Shown here piece after piece: positions 6,159 to 9,631 of a DNA stretch of 9,631 nucleotides; the first letter of the stretch is position 1; every line of letters begins with the position of its first letter. The notes beneath the pieces are model-generated. The model worked only from the letters and a program-made list of their open reading frames with translations. It did not search any database and was not told the DNA's origin. Source of the stretch: Clostridia bacterium (lineage in GTDB: Bacteria > Bacillota > Clostridia > Oscillospirales > CAG-272); contig JAFQWT010000164.1 of NCBI GenBank assembly GCA_017407375.1, positions 1 to 9,631 on the forward strand. The letters run 5' to 3'. The translations under genes and the position numbers were made by a program.

Positions 6159-7355
6159 ATGTCAAGGGCGAAAAGCTACAAAAAAACGCTGGTGGCCTGC
6201 TACCTCGGCTTTATCACCCAGGCCATCTCCTCCAATTTTACCCCCCTCCTCTTTCTGACCTTCCGCGAAAGCTACGGGATCACGCTCGACAAGATCGCGC
6301 TCATCCCGATGGTCTTCTACTTAACGCAGCTGCTGATCGACCTTGTGGCGGTGAAGTTTGCCGACGTCATCGGCTACCGCACGTGTGTGGTGGTCTCGCA
6401 GGGGGTGTCCGCCGCGGGGCTTGTGCTGATGGCCTTCCTCCCCGAGTGGCTCCCCGACCCCTTTGTCGGCATTCTTCTGTCCGTGGTTCTGTACGCCATC
6501 GGCAGTGGCCTTGTCGAGGTGCTCCTCAGCCCCATCGTGGAGGCCTGCCCGTTTGAGAACAAAGCGGGCGTGATGAGTCTTTTGCACTCCTTCTTCTGCT
6601 GGGGCTCGGTCGGTGTCATTCTCGGCTCTACGGTCTTTTTCGCCATCTTTGGCATTGAGAATTGGCGCATTCTTTCCCTCCTTCTGGCGGCGGTGCCGCT
6701 CATAAACACCGTCAACTTCCTCACCTGCCCGATCGAGCGGCTGGTGGAGGACGGGAAGGGGATGCGCGTTGGCCAGCTGCTGCGGCAGCCGCTCTTTCTT
6801 TTGATGATCGTGCTGATGGTCGCGGCGGGCGCCTCCGAGGCAACGATGACGCAATGGGCCTCCGCGTTTACGGAGGCGGCGCTCGGTGTTTCCAAAACGG
6901 TCGGTGACCTCGCCGGGCCCTGCCTTTTTGCCTCGTTCATGGGTCTTGCGCGCGTGTTCTACGGCAAAAGGAGCGAGAGGATCGACCTGCCTAAGACCAT
7001 GCTGGTCGCGGGGGTGCTGGGCGTGGGCTGCTACCTTTTGGCGGCGCTTTCTCCGCTGGCGGCGCTTGGCCTTGTCGGCTGTGCGCTTTGCGGGCTGGCG
7101 GTGGGCATCCTTTGGCCGGGGACGATCAGTCTCTCCGCGCAAAAATGCCCGCGGGGCGGGACGGCGATGTTCGCCTTCCTCGCCTTGGCGGGGGACCTTG
7201 GCGCCGCGCTCGGCCCCGGTATGGTGGGCGGGATCGCCGAGGGGGCCGGAGGGGATATCGGCGTTGGCCTTCTGTTTGCCGCCCTGTTCCCCGCCGCCAT
7301 GGTGCTGGGGCTCATCCTTTTGATCAAAAAATTCGGAAATCGACCGCAGGGATAA
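6159..7355 (+). CDS. MFS transporter, probable sugar or polyol permease
   Basis: A 398-residue polytopic protein with about 12 hydrophobic segments in two halves, separated by a cytoplasmic loop near 190-208 (PIERLVEDGKGMRVGQLLRQ). The loop after TM2 (FADVIGYRT, 67-75) is a diverged form of the major facilitator motif GxxxDRxGR. ASEATMTQW (225-233) in TM7 recalls the fucose-permease-like branch, where an acidic residue lies in this helix, but that sub-family call is tentative. It is last in the mscL operon, nine bases after copy B. Its Shine-Dalgarno is weak (GAGGGG at 6141-6146, twelve bases away), so coupling to the upstream gene is likely. With two epimerases upstream it most plausibly imports their substrate, although an efflux role cannot be excluded. 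Confidence 0.85.
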   Translation: MSRAKSYKKTLVACYLGFITQAISSNFTPLLFLTFRESYGITLDKIALIPMVFYLTQLLIDLVAVKFADVIGYRTCVVVSQGVSAAGLVLMAFLPEWLPDPFVGILLSVVLYAIGSGLVEVLLSPIVEACPFENKAGVMSLLHSFFCWGSVGVILGSTVFFAIFGIENWRILSLLLAAVPLINTVNFLTCPIERLVEDGKGMRVGQLLRQPLFLLMIVLMVAAGASEATMTQWASAFTEAALGVSKTVGDLAGPCLFASFMGLARVFYGKRSERIDLPKTMLVAGVLGVGCYLLAALSPLAALGLVGCALCGLAVGILWPGTISLSAQKCPRGGTAMFAFLALAGDLGAALGPGMVGGIAEGAGGDIGVGLLFAALFPAAMVLGLILLIKKFGNRPQG

Positions 7356-7356
7356 G

Positions 7357-7395
7357 AATAGCGCGTTCTCCGCAAGGGGAACGCGCTATTTTTTT
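7357..7395 (+). terminator. Long GNRA-capped terminator shared by convergent genes
   Basis: A 15-base-pair stem (7357-7371 with 7376-7390, one T-G wobble) closed by a GCAA tetraloop and followed by TTTTT. It ends the mscL operon two bases after the permease stop. Its right arm contains the stop codon (7386-7388) of the convergent YitT-family gene, so that gene's message would end in the same hairpin, but with a poor T-tail in that direction. Confidence 0.88.
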
Positions 7396-8282
7396 GGCTC
7401 ATAATCAAAGCGACCGACGATCCCGAGGGCCTCGGTGTAATGGCAAAAGACGCCGGGAAGCGCCGAAAGTCGGGAAAGGAGGGCGGGCAGCTCCCGATAG
7501 GTGACAAGGCAAACGGTCACGCACTTTTCCTCCCCTCCGTAAAGCCCGCGGCCCGAAAGCAGGGTGGCCCCGTGACGAAGCTCCGAGAGGATCACGCGGC
7601 GCACGGCCGCCGCCTCCGCCTCGCTTGTGACGATCTCGGCGCGGATGCCGCCGCGGCGCGTACGGAGGAAGGCAGCGCTGACGCGCTCACAGGCAAAGAT
7701 CGAGACGAGCGAGAGCAGCACCGCACCGACGTCACGGTAGACGAAAAAGGAGAGGGCGACCACGGCGTAGCTGAGCCAGGCGATCACGCGCTCCAGCTGG
7801 CGGTGGGGGTAGCGCCGACCGATGAGGCAGGCAATGACGTCCACCCCGCCCGAGGAGCCGCCCTGCCGCAGAAGGTAGCCCGTCAGCCCCTGGGCGCACC
7901 CACCGAAGAGGGCGGCCAGCACGGGGTCTCCCCCGCCGCCGAGGCAGTCGTACTGATAGAAGGAGACGGCATCGAGGAGGGGGAGCGTCAGGGACACCGT
8001 GAGGGTATAGACGAGGGTATAAAGGACGTAGCGGCGGCTGAGCCGTGCCCACGCGGCCAGAAGGAGGGGCAGGTTCAAAAGCAGGGTAAAAACGCCCGCG
8101 TTGACCCTATGGCCGAGGACCTCCCCCGAGAGGTACTGGAGCATGGTGGCCAGGCCGTCAACGCCGCTGGGGGCAAAATTGGCCCGATACACAAACACGT
8201 GGAGCCCCGTGGCCACCGCCGCCGACACCAACACCGTGCGAAGGACGATAAGCCCCTCACGCCATACCGCTTTTCCCTGCAT
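7386..8282 (-). CDS. YitT family membrane protein with DUF2179 domain
   Basis: A 298-residue protein. The N-terminal part has about six hydrophobic helices (near 12-32, 60-80, 85-105, 121-140, 165-183, 186-200). The two half-repeat signatures of the family are PSGVDGLATMLQYL (38-51) and GGSSGGVDVIA (141-151). The C-terminal cytoplasmic part (about 213-292) matches DUF2179: RHGATLLSGRGLYGGEEK, then CVTVCLV and YRELPALLSRL, ending ALGIVGRF. Function is unknown across the family; transport has been suggested. Start choice: a TTG 36 bases upstream has no ribosome site, whereas ATG 8282 follows AAGGGGGTG (one base from AAGGAGGTG) at five bases. Only a weak promoter-like pair is seen upstream (TTTCAT 8336-8331, CATACT 8312-8307). 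It converges with the MFS gene and shares its terminator. Confidence 0.9.
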   Translation of the reverse strand: MQGKAVWREGLIVLRTVLVSAAVATGLHVFVYRANFAPSGVDGLATMLQYLSGEVLGHRVNAGVFTLLLNLPLLLAAWARLSRRYVLYTLVYTLTVSLTLPLLDAVSFYQYDCLGGGGDPVLAALFGGCAQGLTGYLLRQGGSSGGVDVIACLIGRRYPHRQLERVIAWLSYAVVALSFFVYRDVGAVLLSLVSIFACERVSAAFLRTRRGGIRAEIVTSEAEAAAVRRVILSELRHGATLLSGRGLYGGEEKCVTVCLVTYRELPALLSRLSALPGVFCHYTEALGIVGRFDYEPKK

Positions 8283-8287
8283 ACGGA

Positions 8288-8296
8288 CACCCCCTT
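8288..8296 (-). promoter_or_regulatory. Ribosome binding site that sets the YitT-family start
   Basis: AAGGGGGTG on the minus strand differs by one base from AAGGAGGTG and lies five bases before the ATG ending at 8282. It would lie inside the coding region if the upstream TTG at 8318 were used, so the ATG is preferred. Confidence 0.75.
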
Positions 8297-8406
8297 TTTT
8301 CTTATCAGTATGTCCCAACGGAAGAAATCCATGAAAAACGAGGGGGCGTTTTTGCTTTTTTGCGTTTTTGGAAGGTTTTCTTTACATATTTGGGGGCAAG
8401 GAGATG

Positions 8407-8520
8407 CACGCTAGGGCGTGATGAGATACAAGGGCGGGGCGCCCTTGATGATATACACGCTGACGCGTGATGATATACCGCCCGATGGGCGGATGATATA
8501 CACCGCGCGAGGCGCGGTGA
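8407..8520. repeat. Hairpin-array repeat, copy 1 (five hairpins with 8-base linkers)
   Basis: Five consecutive short palindromes: CACGC/GCGTG (8407-8420), AAGGGCG/CGCCCTT (8430-8446), CACGC/GCGTG (8456-8469), CCGCCC/GGGCGG (8478-8492) and CACCGCGC/GCGCGGTG (8501-8519), each with a 3-4 base loop. Linkers between hairpins two to five are ATGATATA (8448-8455, 8470-8477, 8493-8500). The first linker is a one-base variant, ATGAGATA (8421-8428). The 95 bases 8426-8520 recur at 8680-8774 with three substitutions. The stems differ while the linkers are fixed, so the array is composed of parts rather than being one long hairpin. Confidence 0.88.
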
Positions 8521-8679
8521 TTAGAGGCCCCTCTCAGCCGCGTACCGCGCCAGCTCCCCCCGAGGGGGAGCCCTTCGGAAAGCCGAGCTTCACCTTTGTT
8601 TCCGTTCGTCTAATATCGGCCTCGCCCTTTGGGAGAGGTGGCGGCGTAGCCGACGGAGAGGGCACGAGGCGGCAGTGGT
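8521..8679. other. Palindrome-rich block between the two hairpin arrays
   Basis: A 159-base stretch with no supportable gene. It contains a strong inverted repeat GCTCCCCC (8553-8560) / GGGGGAGC (8564-8571) with loop CGA, a short one CGGC/GCCG around GTA near 8642-8651, and CCTCTC near its left end complementary to GAGAGG near 8633-8638. The arrangement suggests a folded RNA or a non-autonomous repeat element. From memory, similar clustered GC palindromes are dispersed through Clostridia genomes, but this was not verified. Confidence 0.55.
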
Positions 8680-8774
8680 ATACAAGGGCGGGACGCCCTT
8701 GATGATATACACGCTGACGCGTGATGATATACCGTCCGATAGGCGGATGATATACACCGCGCGAGGCGCGGTGA
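8680..8774. repeat. Hairpin-array repeat, copy 2 (four hairpins with 8-base linkers)
   Basis: Matches 8426-8520 at 92 of 95 positions, in the same orientation. The hairpins are 8684-8700, 8710-8723, 8732-8746 and 8755-8773, separated by ATGATATA (8702-8709, 8724-8731, 8747-8754). One substitution lies in a loop. The other two lie in the CCGCCC/GGGCGG stem, giving one G-T wobble and one mismatch, so that stem is weakened rather than compensated. Confidence 0.88.
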
Positions 8775-8778
8775 TGGA

Positions 8779-8814
8779 GGGAGGGGTGAAGGAGGGCGGG
8801 GCGCGGGCGGCGGG
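8779..8814 (+). other. G-quadruplex-type tract
   Basis: Six runs of three or four G (8779-8781, 8783-8786, 8794-8796, 8798-8801, 8805-8807, 8812-8814) separated by 1, 7, 1, 3 and 4 bases. This meets the usual four-run, loop-of-up-to-seven rule in more than one register. It lies between the second hairpin array and the terminator of the minus-strand amidohydrolase gene, on the strand that is the template for that gene. Confidence 0.5.
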
Positions 8815-8819
8815 AAAAG

Positions 8820-8844
8820 AAAAAGGAGCCGTTGGCTCCTTTTT
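8820..8844 (-). terminator. Intrinsic terminator of the amidohydrolase gene
   Basis: Perfect inverted repeat AAAAAGGAGCC (8820-8830) / GGCTCCTTTTT (8834-8844) with loop GTT, thirteen bases beyond the minus-strand stop at 8858. The flanking A and T runs make it usable in both directions. Confidence 0.88.
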
Positions 8845-8857
8845 CGGTGTGAGAGGG

Positions 8858-9631
8858 TCACAGGCCCAGAAGGCGCATGGCGTTCTCGTGGGTGATCTTA
8901 TTGTAGGCGGCGGCGGTAATGAGGCCCGACGCCTTCCACTCCTTCAGGGTGTCGATGAGGGGAACGGGCATACCGGGGAAGCAGCAGTCGGTACCGAAGT
9001 ACATACGGTCCTCAAACTCACGGATGAAGGCCTCGGTGTACGAGAGGTCACGCGTGAGGGCGTTGTAGGCCGTGCCGTCCGAGAGGTCGCAGTGGAGGTT
9101 CGGGTAGCGGCGGAGGAGCTTGGCGACCACTCCCTCCTCACGGATGGGCTGACCCTGGTTCGGGAGGGAGCCAAGCTGCCCGCCCGCAAAGCGGTAGGGC
9201 GCGCTCTTTTCCCCGGGGGTCTCAAGGCGGGCGATCTCACCCCAGAAGATGGGGCCGTGGCCGAAGAAGATAAGCTTCGGGAAGCGGCGGAGCGATAACT
9301 CAAACTGAGGAAGGCCGGGGTCATCGTAGAGGCCAAAGTCGCCGTCCGTCTGGTCCGAGCCGTCCGTGGTGACGGGGAGGCCGACCTTTTCACACGCGCG
9401 GAAAAGGTTTTGCACCTTCGGGTCGTCGGTACGCATATTCGGCATGACCTCGCCACAGCCGCGGCAGCCGCGCTCCTTATCGTACTCCAGGTACTTCTCC
9501 AGCGGCGTGTGAGGAGAGTTCCACCCCGTGCGGGGGTCGACATTGCAAAAGGGGATGATGCGGTCGGGGTATTCCTCCGCCATATCGAGGATGTCCTCCG
9601 TATGCTGGGCATCGTAGATCTCGGGACTGAC
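8858..9631 (-). CDS. Amidohydrolase family protein, C-terminal part (gene runs off the window)
   Basis: The frame is open through the window edge at 9631, so only 257 C-terminal residues are seen. The start and any N-terminal HxH metal motif lie outside. The Met at 9583 is internal: the codons before it read VSPEIYDAQHTEDILD without a stop. Features match amidohydrolase family 2 (metal-dependent TIM-barrel hydrolases or decarboxylases): RFPKLIFFGHGPIFWGEI (visible residues about 116-133), RYPNLHCDLSDGTAYNALTRD (175-195), MYFGTDCCFPG (210-220) with the typical catalytic-site Asp215, and the closing ITHENAMRLLGL. LPVTTDG (85-91) has an Asp (90) where relatives known to me carry a metal-ligand His. 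The substrate is unknown. It is followed by a clear terminator. Confidence 0.85.
   Translation of the reverse strand, partial: VSPEIYDAQHTEDILDMAEEYPDRIIPFCNVDPRTGWNSPHTPLEKYLEYDKERGCRGCGEVMPNMRTDDPKVQNLFRACEKVGLPVTTDGSDQTDGDFGLYDDPGLPQFELSLRRFPKLIFFGHGPIFWGEIARLETPGEKSAPYRFAGGQLGSLPNQGQPIREEGVVAKLLRRYPNLHCDLSDGTAYNALTRDLSYTEAFIREFEDRMYFGTDCCFPGMPVPLIDTLKEWKASGLITAAAYNKITHENAMRLLGL

Noticed and set aside
8307..8336. Promoter for the YitT-family gene (TTTCAT, 18 bases, CATACT on the minus strand)
   Set aside because: Both boxes match consensus only partly, so it is mentioned but not listed as a feature.
7440..8414. Plus-strand frame of 324 codons opposite the YitT-family gene
   Set aside because: The composition is highly charged and motif-free, and the opposite strand encodes a clear membrane protein with both family signatures.
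8407..8774. CRISPR array
   Set aside because: The fixed unit is only 8 bases and the intervals are palindromes of 14-19 bases that recur between arrays, unlike unique spacers between long repeats. No cas gene is present.
8418..9298. Plus-strand frames through the hairpin arrays, both reading MIYTLTRDDIP
   Set aside because: They are translations of the 95-bp repeat itself, lack ribosome sites, and the second runs antisense into the amidohydrolase gene.

Overview
The window looks like chromosomal DNA from a GC-rich member of the Bacillota, most likely a gut-type Clostridia. This is an inference from near-consensus sigma-A promoters, strong AAGGAG-type ribosome binding sites, A-tract/T-tract hairpin terminators, and the gene families MscL, YitT/DUF2179 and a short DUF3006-like protein. 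No tRNA, rRNA, CRISPR array, transposase or phage gene is visible. GC-rich codon use creates many long antisense open frames, which were discarded.

Layout. (1) 1-2613, plus strand: a terminator of an upstream gene, a good promoter, fumC (class II fumarase), then a stand-alone Mrr-like restriction nuclease with a two-winged-helix N-terminus, closed by a terminator. (2) 2614-3718: the remains of a duplicated small gene lie between two terminators. Next comes a minus-strand pair, a cytosolic glycerophosphodiester phosphodiesterase and a 55-residue DUF3006-like protein, read from its own promoter. (3) 3749-7395, plus strand: a perfect-consensus promoter drives a compact operon. It holds mscL with an unusually long charged tail and a GTG start, two tandem sugar isomerase/epimerase paralogues about 80% identical, and an MFS permease, and ends in a long GNRA-capped hairpin. 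(4) 7386-8282, minus strand: a YitT-family membrane protein converging on that operon. (5) 8283-8857, gene-free: two near-identical 95-bp arrays of small hairpins joined by an invariant 8-base linker flank a palindrome-rich block, followed by a G-quadruplex-type tract and a terminator. (6) 8858-9631, minus strand: the C-terminal part of an amidohydrolase that runs off the window.

How the genes work together. The permease and the two TIM-barrel epimerases suggest uptake and isomerisation of a sugar or polyol, placed under the same promoter as an osmotic safety valve. The other genes look like independent housekeeping or defence units. The most unusual structure is the composite hairpin-array element at 8407-8774. 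The tandem epimerases, the long-tailed MscL and the eroded small-gene duplicate are the next most notable.
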